64,000 nucleotides of DNA from Rhodobacteraceae bacterium DSL-40 (GTDB taxonomy: Bacteria; Pseudomonadota; Alphaproteobacteria; Rhodobacterales; Rhodobacteraceae). The stretch spans positions 682,001 to 746,000 of the forward strand of contig QKPN01000001.1 in assembly GCA_003258405.1 (NCBI GenBank), written 5' to 3'. The position numbers and the translations under genes are program-made. Under the pieces are notes generated by a model, which was not told the DNA's origin, searched no databases, and saw only the letters and a list, made by a program, of their open reading frames with translations. Of this stretch, positions 52,373 to 61,184 are shown in pieces; within the stretch, counting starts at the first letter, position 1; every line of letters starts with the position of its first letter.

Positions 52373-53548
52373 TTGGCGGAGTACATGCAAACCCAGGCGG
52401 GCGATCCGGGTGCATTTCGCGATTTCGATCTCTCGCGGGTTCCGAGCCCCTGCTTCGTCGTCGACGAAGCGGCAATCCGGCGCAACCTGAGCATCCTCAA
52501 GGATGTCTCGGACCGCTCGGGCACGCATGTGCTCGCAGCGCTGAAGGCCTTCTCGATGTTCGCGCTCGCCCCGGTCGTGCGCGAATATCTTGCCGGCACC
52601 TGTGCCAGCGGGCTCTTCGAGGCCCGGCTGGCACGGGAAGAATACGGAGGCGAGGTCGCCACCTTCTGCGCCGGCTACAAGGCCTCGGAGATCGATGCGA
52701 TCATCGCGCTTTCCGATCACATGATCTTCAACTCGCCGGCCCAGAAGGACCGGTTCCTGCCGAATGTCCGGGCAGCGGGGCGCAGCGTTTCCGTCGGGCT
52801 CCGGATCAATCCCGAACATTCCGAGGGCGAGATCGCCAAATATGATCCCTGCGCCCCGTGCTCCCGTCTCGGGATGCCCGTCTCGCAGCTCACTCCCGAA
52901 GCGCTCGAGGGCGTTGACGGGGTTCATATGCACACGCTTTGCGAGCAAGACTTCGAGCCGCTGGCCCGCACCTGGGAGGCGGTGAAGCCGACGCTCGCGC
53001 CCTTCTTCTCCCGGCTCAAATGGCTCAATTTCGGCGGTGGGCACCATATCACCCGCGCTGACTACGATCGGGAAGCCCTGATCGGTTTCCTGCGCCAGGT
53101 CCGCGCCGAGACGGGGCTTGAGGTCTATCTCGAGCCGGGCGAAGCGGTGGCGCTTGATGCCGGGATTCTCGTCGGTGAAATTCTCGATCTGCCGGTGAAC
53201 GGAAAGCCGCTCGCGATCACGGACATATCCGCGACCTGCCACATGCCCGACGTGATCGAGGCCCCCTACCGCCCAGCCTTGCTTGGCGAGGCGGAAAGCG
53301 GCCACAGCTATCGTCTTGGCGGCCCCTCCTGCCTCGCGGGCGACGTCATCGGGGATTACACGTGGGCGCGCCCGCTTGCGATCGGGGATCGCTATGCCTT
53401 TCTCGACCAGGCCCACTACTCGATGGTCAAGACCAACACATTCAACGGCGTCCCCCTCCCCTCGATCGCGCTCTGGAACTCGGAAACGGACGATTTGCGC
53501 ATGGTCCGCGAATTCGGATACGACGACTTCCGCAACCGCCTGTCATAG
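52373..53548 (+). CDS. nspC: carboxy(nor)spermidine decarboxylase
   Basis: 391 residues, alanine-racemase-fold PLP decarboxylase. The Schiff-base Lys is in HVLAALKAFSMFA; LNFGGGHHITR is the glycine loop; AEVEPGEA-type EPGEAVALDAG and the late Cys/Asp region SATCHMPDVIEAPYRP are typical. It turns carboxyspermidine into spermidine. Start is a TTG with GGAGG nine bases upstream; the ATG at 52385 is too far from any ribosome site. Completes an S-adenosylmethionine-independent spermidine route. Confidence 0.93.
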   Translation: MAEYMQTQAGDPGAFRDFDLSRVPSPCFVVDEAAIRRNLSILKDVSDRSGTHVLAALKAFSMFALAPVVREYLAGTCASGLFEARLAREEYGGEVATFCAGYKASEIDAIIALSDHMIFNSPAQKDRFLPNVRAAGRSVSVGLRINPEHSEGEIAKYDPCAPCSRLGMPVSQLTPEALEGVDGVHMHTLCEQDFEPLARTWEAVKPTLAPFFSRLKWLNFGGGHHITRADYDREALIGFLRQVRAETGLEVYLEPGEAVALDAGILVGEILDLPVNGKPLAITDISATCHMPDVIEAPYRPALLGEAESGHSYRLGGPSCLAGDVIGDYTWARPLAIGDRYAFLDQAHYSMVKTNTFNGVPLPSIALWNSETDDLRMVREFGYDDFRNRLS

Positions 53549-53620
53549 GCGCCGGAAGGCGGCCTTTGCCGCCAATCTGGGCGCGCGGTGCGCGCATATT
53601 TCTTTTGTTGGGCGGACGCG

Positions 53621-53644
53621 CTTTCGCGTCCGCCTGACTGCTCT
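53621..53644 (+). terminator. stem-loop between nspC and speB
   Basis: GGCGGACGCG-CTTT-CGCGTCCGCC, a perfect 10-bp stem with CTTT loop, in the 148-bp gap. A smaller perfect hairpin with the same loop (GGCGGC-CTTT-GCCGCC, 53558-53573) precedes it. The operon probably ends here and speB has its own promoter, or the hairpin only weakens read-through. Confidence 0.6.
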
Positions 53645-53696
53645 CCAGGTTAGCAAACCTGTATGAAATCCTTCTGGAACGCCCGGAGCCTGTCCG

Positions 53697-54542
53697 ATGA
53701 GCATCTTTCTCGATAGCGAACTGACCGAAGCCGAACGCCGCGAAGACGCCCGCTTCCGCATCATCCCCATGCCGCTCGAGCGCACCGTTTCCTATGGTTC
53801 CGGCACCGTGAACGGACCTTCGGCGATCATCGCGGCGAGCAACGAGCTCGAGCGCGGTACGGCCGGGTCCGAGCCCTGTGCGCGCGGGATCCACACCGAG
53901 GCGCCGGTCGACTGCTCCGGCCCCCTTCCCGAGGTCATGTCGCGCCTTGCCGCGCGCACCCGGGCGGCGGTGGAGGCGGGCAAGATTCCGGTGACGCTCG
54001 GCGGCGAACACTCGCTCACCTATGGCGCGGTGATGGGGGTGCTCTCCGCAACCCATCGTCCCCTTGGCATCGTGCAGGTCGATGCCCATGCCGACTTGCG
54101 CGTCGCCTATCAGGGCGAGGTTCATTCGCATGCCTCCGTCATGCATCTTCTCGCCGAGGAGGGGGTGAGGCTCGCGCAATTCGGCGTGCGGGCGCTCTCC
54201 TTCGTCGAGATGGAAAGTCGCCGCAGAAACAGGGTGTTTCACGTCGATGCTGAGGAGATCGTGACAAAAAACCTCCACGCGATCGACTTGCCGGAAGACT
54301 TTCCCGAGGATGTCTATGTCTCCTTCGACGTCGATGGGCTCGATCCGAGCGAGATGCCTGCGACCGGCACGCCCGTGCCCGGCGGGCTCTCCTATTATCA
54401 GGCGCTTCATCTGGTAGAAAACGCGCTCAAGGGCCGTCGCCTCGTTGGTCTCGACGTGGTCGAGCTCGCGCCAGATGGCAACGAGGCCTGGGACTTCACT
54501 GCGGCCCAGATTGTCTATCGACTGATGGCGCTCGGAGCATAG
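53697..54542 (+). CDS. speB: agmatinase
   Basis: 281 residues, ureohydrolase family. The binuclear manganese ligands are in LGGEHSL (His105), VDAHADLR (Asp129, His131, Asp133) and SFDVDGLDPSEMPATGTPVPGG. It cleaves agmatine to putrescine and urea. GGAG precedes the ATG. With speA, the dehydrogenase and nspC it gives arginine -> agmatine -> putrescine -> carboxyspermidine -> spermidine. Confidence 0.93.
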   Translation: MSIFLDSELTEAERREDARFRIIPMPLERTVSYGSGTVNGPSAIIAASNELERGTAGSEPCARGIHTEAPVDCSGPLPEVMSRLAARTRAAVEAGKIPVTLGGEHSLTYGAVMGVLSATHRPLGIVQVDAHADLRVAYQGEVHSHASVMHLLAEEGVRLAQFGVRALSFVEMESRRRNRVFHVDAEEIVTKNLHAIDLPEDFPEDVYVSFDVDGLDPSEMPATGTPVPGGLSYYQALHLVENALKGRRLVGLDVVELAPDGNEAWDFTAAQIVYRLMALGA

Positions 54543-54653
54543 TTCACTTCTTTTTCCGTGATGGAACTTCGGCGCCTGTCGCGCATTTTATCTCCACTTG
54601 GCGGGCGGAAACGGTTCGCCCCGAGATTGAAAATGAACAGCAGGAGGCAAGTC

Positions 54654-54851
54654 ATGAACTGGGATCAGGTCAAAGGGAATTGGAAGCAGTTTTCCGGCAA
54701 GATGCGCGAGCAGTGGGGTGAACTCACTGACGACGAGATTGCAAAGGCCGAGGGCAACCGTGAACAGCTCGTCGGTTTGATTCAGGCCAAATATGGCCGC
54801 TCGAAGGAAGAGGCCGAGCGCGAGATCGATTCGTGGCTTAACGCCGCCTGA
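54654..54851 (+). CDS. CsbD family stress protein
   Basis: 65 residues: MNWDQVKGNWKQFSGKMREQW-type N-terminus, then LTDDEIAKAEGNREQLVGLIQAKYG, the full CsbD pattern. These small helical proteins are induced by general stress; their function is unknown. GGAGG lies seven or eight bases before the ATG. Followed by a classical terminator. Confidence 0.95.
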   Translation: MNWDQVKGNWKQFSGKMREQWGELTDDEIAKAEGNREQLVGLIQAKYGRSKEEAEREIDSWLNAA

Positions 54852-54883
54852 TCTCTCGGCGCTCGCTTGAAACCTAGACTTCA

Positions 54884-54908
54884 AGGCCCGGCTCTGCCGG
54901 GCCTTTTT
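54884..54908 (+). terminator. rho-independent terminator after csbD
   Basis: AGGCCCGGC-TCT-GCCGGGCCT followed by TTTTG and more T. A perfect 9-bp stem with T-run, the clearest intrinsic terminator in the window. It may also serve cobP on the other strand. Confidence 0.9.
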
Positions 54909-54925
54909 GTTTCAACATGTTATGC

Positions 54926-55447
54926 CTATCCCTTGAGAGACAGGGCGAGGCCTGCCGCGACAAAATCGACATGCGGCACGGCAGCGGCGATGCGCTGGTT
55001 GAGGCGGCCCTGTTCATCGCGGAAACGGCGACCGAGAGGGGTTTCCGGGACGAGGCCGAGGCCGATTTCGTTGGAGACGAGAATGCAGGGGATCGGCTGT
55101 GCCTGCAGGGCGGAGACGAGATCTTCGGTTTCGGAAACGGGGTCGCGTTTGGCGAAGAATATGTTTGAAAGCCAAAGGGTTAGGCAATCGACCAGGATCA
55201 CGTCCGCGTCGGTTGTCGTGGCAATCGCGTGGGAGAGGTCGAGCGGGGTTTCGAGTGTGCGCCAGCCTGGGCCGCGTTCGGCCTGGTGATGGGCGATGCG
55301 CTCGGCCATCTCGGCATCTCCGGCTTCGGCGGTGGCGATGTAAACCCTTGTTGCACCTGTAGATTCCGCAAGCGCCAGGGCATGCCGCGTCTTGCCTGAA
55401 CGCGCGCCTCCGAGCACGAGGCGGTGGCCGAACCGAGCTTTTTCCAT
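54926..55447 (-). CDS. cobP: adenosylcobinamide kinase / adenosylcobinamide-phosphate guanylyltransferase
   Basis: 173 residues. Walker A GGARSGKT at 13-20, then YIATAEAGDAEMAERIAHHQAER, VDCLTLWLSN and VSNEIGLGLVPETPLGRRFRDEQGRLNQ, the full CobP/CobU pattern. It phosphorylates adenosylcobinamide and attaches GMP in late cobalamin synthesis or salvage. AGGAGG precedes the ATG. Divergent from cobD across the second 11-bp repeat array. Confidence 0.95.
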   Translation of the reverse strand: MEKARFGHRLVLGGARSGKTRHALALAESTGATRVYIATAEAGDAEMAERIAHHQAERGPGWRTLETPLDLSHAIATTTDADVILVDCLTLWLSNIFFAKRDPVSETEDLVSALQAQPIPCILVSNEIGLGLVPETPLGRRFRDEQGRLNQRIAAAVPHVDFVAAGLALSLKG

Positions 55448-55504
55448 GCAGACCCTCCTGTCGCCCGGACCGCTTAGCGCGGCCGGCCGGCGAGGAAAAC
55501 CGCG

Positions 55505-55548
55505 ATATGGAATGCGTATGGAATGCATATGGAAACCGTATGGCAACC
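55505..55548. repeat. tandem 11-bp repeats in the cobP-cobD divergent promoter
   Basis: ATATGGAATGC (55505-55515), GTATGGAATGC (55516-55526), ATATGGAAACC (55527-55537) and GTATGGCAACC (55538-55548): four units with an exact 11-bp period. Nearly the same array occurs at 41183-41219 on the other strand. It lies between the cobP and cobD starts. Confidence 0.88.
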
Positions 55549-55644
55549 AAAGGCGTCGGGAATTGCCAGTGCACGGCTTGTGCCCGCCGCAGACATGGAG
55601 GATGCAGGGCCGGACACCGCCACGCCCTTGCCCTTGGAGCCCCC

Positions 55645-56586
55645 ATGAACTGGCCCCTTGTCATGTTGATCGCGCTCGTCATCGAGTGGAGCTTCGGCTG
55701 GCCCGACGGGCTCTACCGACGCATCGGGCACCCTGTCACCTGGATCGGTCGGCTGATCTCCCGGCTTGATCGGGCCTGGAACCGGCCCGATCTCGATCCC
55801 GGCCGCAACCGCATCGCGGGCGCCGCGGCGGCGCTGCTTGTCATCGCCGCCGCGGTGCTGCCGGCGCTCGCCCTGACAGCCCTGCTGCCGGACAGCCTTC
55901 CCGGGCATCTGATCGCCGGGCTCCTTGCCGCGCCGCTGATCGCGGCGCGAAGCCTCCGCGATCATGTGGCCGCGGTGGGCGAGCCGCTTGTGCGCGGTGA
56001 TCTGACCGGGGCGCAGATCGCGGTGAGCCATATCGTCGGGCGCGACCCGGAGCGGCTTGATGAGGCCGGGGTGGCACGGGCCGGGCTCGAGAGCCTTGCC
56101 GAGAATGCCTCGGACGGGGTGATCGCACCGCTCTTCTGGGGCGCGATCCTCGGGCTGCCGGGGATTGCCGCCTACAAGGCCATCAACACGCTCGACAGCA
56201 TGATCGCCCATCGCACCCCCCGGCACGAGGATTTCGGACGCTTTGCCGCCCGCCTCGACGATGTGGTGAACCTGCCCGCCGCACGCCTCACCGGGCTCCT
56301 CTTCGCGCTTGCGGGCGGACGGCCGCGGCGCGCCCTCGATGTCATGCGGCGCGACGCCCCGAAGCACCGCTCGCCGAATGCCGGGTGGCCGGAAGCGGCG
56401 TTGGCGGCGGCACTCAACTGCCGGCTTTCGGGACCGCGCGTCTATCACGACCGGATCGCCCCCGAGCCCTGGATCAACGGCTCGGCCCCGGATCCCGCCG
56501 CGGACGGGATTCAGCGCGGTGTGAACCTCTATCGCCGGATGATCGCGCTCACGGCGGCGGCACTCTGCGCAATCGCGCTCGCCTGA
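55645..56586 (+). CDS. cobD: adenosylcobinamide-phosphate synthase
   Basis: 313 residues, membrane protein of the CobD/CbiB family. IEWSFGWPDGLYRRIGHPVTWIGRLI at the start, GLESLAENASDGVIAPLFWGAILGLPGIAAYKAINTLDSM in the middle and PNAGWPEAALAAALNCRLSGPRVY near the end are diagnostic. It joins the aminopropanol arm to adenosylcobyric acid. GGAG lies six bases before the ATG. No threonine-phosphate decarboxylase (cobC) adjoins it here. Confidence 0.94.
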   Translation: MNWPLVMLIALVIEWSFGWPDGLYRRIGHPVTWIGRLISRLDRAWNRPDLDPGRNRIAGAAAALLVIAAAVLPALALTALLPDSLPGHLIAGLLAAPLIAARSLRDHVAAVGEPLVRGDLTGAQIAVSHIVGRDPERLDEAGVARAGLESLAENASDGVIAPLFWGAILGLPGIAAYKAINTLDSMIAHRTPRHEDFGRFAARLDDVVNLPAARLTGLLFALAGGRPRRALDVMRRDAPKHRSPNAGWPEAALAAALNCRLSGPRVYHDRIAPEPWINGSAPDPAADGIQRGVNLYRRMIALTAAALCAIALA

Positions 56587-56719
56587 CGCGGCATCCCGGC
56601 CGGCCCGTCTTCGACCGGGGTTGTCGGCCTGCGAGTTCCAGCCTAAGTCCTGACGGGGCACGACTTCTGCCTCCCGACCCGAGCGTTCGGGCATAAGACA
56701 TTCTGAGAGAGGGACCTCC

Positions 56720-57280
56720 ATGAAATTTGCTTACGCCGTGACCACCGCCGCCATGCTGGCGCTGGCCGCCTGCTCGAATCTCGCCGGACCGCGGCCGCCG
56801 GTCAGCGAGCAGCTCATCACCGCAACCGCCACGATCGATTCCGTCAACAAGACCGACCGCATCGTGCAGCTGCATGACGACCAGACCGGTCAGGCCTACA
56901 CGGTCTATGCCAATGACGGCATCAAGAACCTCGATCAGCTGACTGCCGGCGATGTCGTGGTCGTCGAGTATTACGACGCCACCGCCGTCTCGATGGCGAC
57001 GGCCGACTCGCCCGAAGCATCTGCCGCCATGGTTGCCGGGGAAGCCCCGAAGGGCGCCCTTCCGGGCGGCATCGCGGTGCAGACCGAAACCATCGTCGTC
57101 GAGTTCCTCTCCTACAGCGATGGCATCGCGACCTTCCGCACGCCCGATGGCCTGACCCGCCGCACCGCGGTCAAGCCCGAGCTGCAGGACTTCGCGAGCA
57201 AGGCGCATCGCGGCGACATGATCCAGGTCACCATGACCGAAGCCGTCGCGATCTCGATCGCAAAGGCCCCGACGACCTGA
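56720..57280 (+). CDS. lipoprotein of unknown function
   Basis: 186 residues. Lipoprotein signal with lipobox LAAC (Cys about residue 18), then two related beta-rich halves: TATIDSVNKTDRIVQLHDDQTGQAYTV and VEFLSYSDGIATFRTPDGLTRRTAV, each followed by a segment on binding or export (QLTAGDVVVVEYYDATAVSMA; AHRGDMIQVTMTEAVAISI). The internal repeat suggests two copies of one small barrel fold. GAGAGGGA precedes the ATG. Stop is directly adjacent to the stop of the convergent thiamine pyrophosphokinase gene. Confidence 0.82.
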   Translation: MKFAYAVTTAAMLALAACSNLAGPRPPVSEQLITATATIDSVNKTDRIVQLHDDQTGQAYTVYANDGIKNLDQLTAGDVVVVEYYDATAVSMATADSPEASAAMVAGEAPKGALPGGIAVQTETIVVEFLSYSDGIATFRTPDGLTRRTAVKPELQDFASKAHRGDMIQVTMTEAVAISIAKAPTT

Positions 57281-57952
57281 TCAGGGCGCGCCCTGAAGCA
57301 AGACCTCCGTCACCTGCGCGAGCAGGTGACGGGGCAGGATGACCAGCGCGCCCGGGCCATCGAAGCCCATGCGCATCGCGCCACCGAGCGCCATGTTCGA
57401 GGTGCCGATCTGGCCATCGGGCCGCATCGCGAGCCCCTCGATGGTCCAGCGCAGCCCTTCGGAAAGACATCCCGTGAGGGGCGCCATCGGGAAGATGGAC
57501 ACGCGGGTCCCTGCCGCCAGATCGAGCACGAGGGTGTCCCGGCAGTGAAAGCAGATGTCCTCGCCTCCGAGCAGCACGAGCGGCGCGCCCGCATGGCGCA
57601 CCAGCGCGTTCATCGCCGCGAGATTGTGATCCGCCCGGCCGCCGAGAAACCCGAGGCCGAGCAGCAGCGGCGCCTCGATCGCGCGCAGGCATTTCTCGAG
57701 ATCGGTGCTGTCCTGCTCGTCAATCCGGTGCACCGGATTGCCCTCGGCGGCAACGGCATCGGCATCGGCGGAATCCATGTCGCCGATCACCGCGAGCGGC
57801 CGGATCGCGCGGTCTGTCAGATGCGCCACGCCGCCATCCGCGGCAACAAACCCGGCGGTGAGGCCGATGGCCTCCTCGATGTCCTCCGCCGCGACCGGCC
57901 CGCCCCCGATCAGGGCGAGCGGCCGCGGGGAGCGCACGAGCGGCACCCTCAT
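57281..57952 (-). CDS. thiamine diphosphokinase
   Basis: 223 residues. [33 protein letters not shown] and [15 protein letters not shown] are the ordered motifs of the thiamine pyrophosphokinase catalytic domain; a C-terminal thiamine-binding beta domain follows ([26 protein letters not shown]). It makes thiamine diphosphate from thiamine and ATP. It overlaps the end of creA by four bases (ATGA), so the two are probably one transcript. Confidence 0.93.
   Translation of the reverse strand: MRVPLVRSPRPLALIGGGPVAAEDIEEAIGLTAGFVAADGGVAHLTDRAIRPLAVIGDMDSADADAVAAEGNPVHRIDEQDSTDLEKCLRAIEAPLLLGLGFLGGRADHNLAAMNALVRHAGAPLVLLGGEDICFHCRDTLVLDLAAGTRVSIFPMAPLTGCLSEGLRWTIEGLAMRPDGQIGTSNMALGGAMRMGFDGPGALVILPRHLLAQVTEVLLQGAP
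57307..57332. terminator. 11-bp perfect hairpin inside the 3' end of the thiamine diphosphokinase gene
   Basis: CCGTCACCTGC-GCGA-GCAGGTGACGG, within the last codons of the minus-strand gene and 27 bases past the lipoprotein stop. It probably terminates the lipoprotein transcript while being tolerated as coding sequence on the other strand. Confidence 0.55.
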
Positions 57953-58443
57953 TCGGCGGCCGACTGCCCGGTTTCGGGATCGGCGGCGGTCCAGTCGCGG
58001 ACGACCACGGCCGAAAGCGAGTTTTTCGGCGAACCGTCGATCATCTTGTCGGAATAGGTGAGATAGACCAGCGTGTTCCGTTTCTTGTCGAAGAAGCGGA
58101 CGACCTGGATGCGCTTGAAGAGGATCGAGGCGCGGCGGCCGAAGACCTCCTCGCCATCCTCCAGCTCATCGCGGAACTTGATCGGCCCGGTCTGGCGACA
58201 GGCGATCGAGGCATCCGAGGTATCTTCGGCAAGCCCGAGGCTGCCGGAGATGCCCCCGGTGCGGGCCCGGCTCACGAAGCAGGACACGCCCTCGACCTTG
58301 GGGTCGTCGAAGACCTCCACCACGATGCGGTGATTGGCGCCGAGCAGCTTGATCGCAGTGGTAACCTCACCAACCTCTTCGGCAGCGGCGGGCACGGCGG
58401 CAGCGCCTGCGAGCGCCGCGGCGAGGCAAAGGGATTTCAGCAT
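57949..58443 (-). CDS. creA: CreA family protein
   Basis: 164 residues with signal peptide ([18 protein letters not shown]). [31 protein letters not shown] and [19 protein letters not shown] are CreA hallmarks. An exported protein of unknown biochemical function found widely in proteobacteria. Two adjacent ATGs; the second (58443) has the better distance from AGGAG. Confidence 0.93.
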   Translation of the reverse strand: MLKSLCLAAALAGAAAVPAAAEEVGEVTTAIKLLGANHRIVVEVFDDPKVEGVSCFVSRARTGGISGSLGLAEDTSDASIACRQTGPIKFRDELEDGEEVFGRRASILFKRIQVVRFFDKKRNTLVYLTYSDKMIDGSPKNSLSAVVVRDWTAADPETGQSAAE

Positions 58444-58462
58444 CATGTCTCCTTTGGAGGCG

Positions 58463-58699
58463 CTATTTCCGGGGCCTCTCGCCGTTTTCCGCGTCCGGGT
58501 CGGCCCGTCCAACGCCGAGGAAGACGAAGCGCAGCGGCAACATCCAGAGGAAGCCGAGACCGGCGAAGATCAGGAGCTCCCAGAGCACGCCGGGGCGGTC
58601 GAACATCGCGACGAGATTGACGGCGAGCACGATGTAGAGCGGGAGCCAGACGAGCAGGGCCACCAGCGAGAGACGGCGGCGCGCCTTGTAGGACAGCAT
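58463..58699 (-). CDS. DUF2842 small membrane protein
   Basis: 78 residues with two membrane spans (about 9-31 and 41-62), beginning [22 protein letters not shown] and containing [18 protein letters not shown], both typical of DUF2842, a family of alphaproteobacteria. Function unknown. Lies 19 bases before creA on the same strand. Confidence 0.9.
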   Translation of the reverse strand: MLSYKARRRLSLVALLVWLPLYIVLAVNLVAMFDRPGVLWELLIFAGLGFLWMLPLRFVFLGVGRADPDAENGERPRK

Positions 58700-58812
58700 G
58701 GTTTTCCTCTCCCGTTCCGGCCCCGGCCTTGCCCGGCCGCGCTCCGCAACGTGGTGCGGCGGGGCCGGGGTGTCAATGTGTCGGGGGCCGATTCAGGGCC
58801 GCTTTCGGGCGA

Positions 58813-59541
58813 TCAGACCGTGGCCGGGCGGCTGTAGCGGAAGGCCTCGATCTCCTTGCGGCACAGGAGGCCAATGATCGCCTCCTCGTCCGGGCCGATC
58901 AGGCTTTCGCGCGGCGCGACCTTCGGGCGGTAGCTCCCCTTGGCATTGATCGCCTTCATGTCGTCGTGAATGTTGTGCGGCAGGCCGATGCGGGCGCTGA
59001 TCCGGCCGAGGTCTTCCGCGAGATGCTCGTAGCGCACGACATCGTCGGTGAGGAGCTCGTCGCCGGCGGTATAGATGAGCCAGTTCTCGTTCACGAAGTC
59101 GGCGCGGTAGCGGATGAAGCGGGCCAGATCGGCGACACCCAGGGTTTCGCGGTAGCGCGGCCGCATCTTCATCGTCCAGTGATAGCGGCTGACCATGCGG
59201 TCGAACGGGTTCCGGACGATGGTGAACTTGAAATAGCTGTTCCAGATCTCCGCGCCGAGCCGTTCGCGGATCTCGACGCCGGTCATGTGCTCGGTGAAGC
59301 GGGCGGGCCTGCGGCGGCGCGTGATCCAGCGGAGGTAATCGCCGGCGCCGAAGCTCGAGAGCGGCATCTCGTGATTCTGGGCGCGCCTGGCGGAGTGTTC
59401 GGTGCGGGCGGCCTCGTCGTAGTTGATCGGCGTCAGGATGTCGTCGGGGCCGCAGTATTTCGAGAGCGCGATCTCGAGCGAGGTCCCGGCGGTCTTCCGG
59501 GTCTTGAGGAAGATGAACCTGTGCCTGTGCGATACGATCAT
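58813..59541 (-). CDS. sulfotransferase family protein
   Basis: 242 residues from ATG 59541. FIFLKTRKTAGTSLEIALSKY is the 5'-phosphosulfate loop and FKFTIVRNPFDRMVSRYHW the 3'-phosphate motif of PAPS-dependent sulfotransferases, of the type acting on carbohydrates or cell-surface glycans. Substrate unknown. A longer frame upstream lacks a better ribosome site. Appears monocistronic. Confidence 0.88.
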   Translation of the reverse strand: MIVSHRHRFIFLKTRKTAGTSLEIALSKYCGPDDILTPINYDEAARTEHSARRAQNHEMPLSSFGAGDYLRWITRRRRPARFTEHMTGVEIRERLGAEIWNSYFKFTIVRNPFDRMVSRYHWTMKMRPRYRETLGVADLARFIRYRADFVNENWLIYTAGDELLTDDVVRYEHLAEDLGRISARIGLPHNIHDDMKAINAKGSYRPKVAPRESLIGPDEEAIIGLLCRKEIEAFRYSRPATV

Positions 59542-59653
59542 GCCCGTCCCTTCCCTGCTCCGATCGCGCGTATTGGCGTTACGCGAGTGATACCGGAAGG
59601 GGATTTCGCGCCGCAACACGAAAGTCGCGGCGCGGCGCCGTATCGCCGACGGC

Positions 59654-60946
59654 TCAGCCGGCGAAGGGATCGGTGACGAGGATGGTGTCCTCGCGCTCGG
59701 GGCTGGTGGAGAGGAGCGCGACCGGGCACTGGATCAGCTCCTCGATGCGGCGGACATACTTGATCGCCGCGGCGGGCAGCTCGGCCCAGGAGCGCGCGCC
59801 GGCGGTGGTCTCCGACCAGCCCGGCACCGTCTCGTAGATCGGCTTCACCCGCTCCTGCAGCGCGGCCGCCATCGGAAGGTGGTCGATGCGCTTGCCGTCA
59901 AGCTCGTAGGCAACGCAGATCTTGAGCTCCTCGAAGCCGTCGAGCACGTCGAGCTTGGTGAGCGCGATGCCGTTCACGCCGCTGGTGGTGCAGGTCTGGC
60001 GCACCAGCACCGCATCGAACCAGCCGCAGCGCCGCTTGCGCCCCGTCACGGTGCCGAATTCGTGGCCGCGCACGCCCAGCCGCTCGCCATCCTCGTCGTG
60101 CAGCTCCGCCGGGAACGGGCCCTGCCCCACGCGCGTCGTATAGGCCTTCACGATCCCCAGCACGAAATCAACCGCGCCCGGGCCCATGCCGGTCCCGGTG
60201 GCCGCCATGCCCGCGAGCGTGTTGGAGGAAGTCACATAGGGATAGGTGCCGAAATCGATGTCGAGGAGCGCCCCCTGCGCCCCCTCGAAGAGGATGCGCT
60301 TGCCCGCGGCGCGCGCCTCGGCGAGTTCCTTCCAGACGGGCGCGGCATAGGGCAGGATCTGCGGCGCGATCTCGAGCAGCTTCGCGCGCAGCTCGGCCCG
60401 GTCCACCGGCTCGGCGCCGAGGCCCTTGCGGAGCGCGTCGTGGTGGGCGAGCAGCCGGTCGAGACGCGTGTCGAGCGTCGCTTCGTCGGCGAGGTCGGCG
60501 ACGCGGATCGAGCGCCGCCCGACCTTGTCCTCATAGGCCGGTCCAATGCCACGACCGGTGGTGCCGATCTTGGCCTTGCCAGCCGCCTCCTCGCGAATCA
60601 GGTCGAGATTCTGATGCAGCGGCAGGATGAGCGGGGTATTCTCGGCGATCAGCAGGCTCTCGGGGCTGATCTCGACGCCCTGCGCGCGCAGCTTCCCGAT
60701 CTCGGCAATCAGGGCCCAGGGATCGAGCACAACACCGTTGCCGATCACCGAAAGCTTGCCCGACCGCACGATCCCCGAGGGAAGCAGCGAGAGCTTGTAG
60801 GTGACACCGTCGATCACCAGGGTATGGCCCGCGTTGTGGCCTCCCTGGAACCGCGCGATCACATCCGCCCGCTCCGAGAGCCAGTCGACGATCTTGCCTT
60901 TGCCCTCGTCGCCCCACTGGGCGCCCACGACAACCACGTTAGCCAT
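59654..60946 (-). CDS. purA: adenylosuccinate synthetase
   Basis: 430 residues, full length. [18 protein letters not shown] is the GTP/IMP-binding start, GGHNAGHT follows, and [23 protein letters not shown] is the conserved catalytic segment. It joins aspartate to IMP in AMP synthesis. Ends at 59654 with 112 bases to the sulfotransferase gene; the 238-bp gap upstream carries three hairpins after serA. Confidence 0.97.
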   Translation of the reverse strand: MANVVVVGAQWGDEGKGKIVDWLSERADVIARFQGGHNAGHTLVIDGVTYKLSLLPSGIVRSGKLSVIGNGVVLDPWALIAEIGKLRAQGVEISPESLLIAENTPLILPLHQNLDLIREEAAGKAKIGTTGRGIGPAYEDKVGRRSIRVADLADEATLDTRLDRLLAHHDALRKGLGAEPVDRAELRAKLLEIAPQILPYAAPVWKELAEARAAGKRILFEGAQGALLDIDFGTYPYVTSSNTLAGMAATGTGMGPGAVDFVLGIVKAYTTRVGQGPFPAELHDEDGERLGVRGHEFGTVTGRKRRCGWFDAVLVRQTCTTSGVNGIALTKLDVLDGFEELKICVAYELDGKRIDHLPMAAALQERVKPIYETVPGWSETTAGARSWAELPAAAIKYVRRIEELIQCPVALLSTSPEREDTILVTDPFAG

Positions 60947-61097
60947 GATATCCGGTGCTCCATGCCGTTACGGGGGACGTATAGCGGTCCCCAACGGCGG
61001 CCGAAACCTTCATTTTCAGGCAGGAGCCGACCGACGGGTCAAGCTCCACCCTGAAAAGGTCTTCATATGGGCAGAAACCCTATCGAGCAGACAGGGG

Positions 61098-61173
61098 CCC
61101 CGGCCAACAGGCCGGGGGAGACTGGTGTGCGGCCAACGGGCCGCACCGCTTGGGTCCGCCGGATGGCGGACCC
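61098..61173 (-). terminator. three tandem perfect hairpins after serA
   Basis: CCCCGGCC-AACA-GGCCGGGG (61098-61117), GTGCGGCC-AACG-GGCCGCAC (61127-61146) and GGGTCCGCC-GGAT-GGCGGACCC (61152-61173). Stems of 8, 8 and 9 bp, each with a four-base loop, spaced a few bases apart, starting 12 bases after the serA stop. The first two loops and inner stems are related in sequence (GGCC-AAC). Confidence 0.75.
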
Positions 61174-61184
61174 TCCGGCCGAGC

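Noticed and set aside
55448-55644. Cobalamin riboswitch between cobP and cobD
   Set aside because: None of the conserved B12-box sequence is visible; the gap is dominated by the 11-bp repeats.
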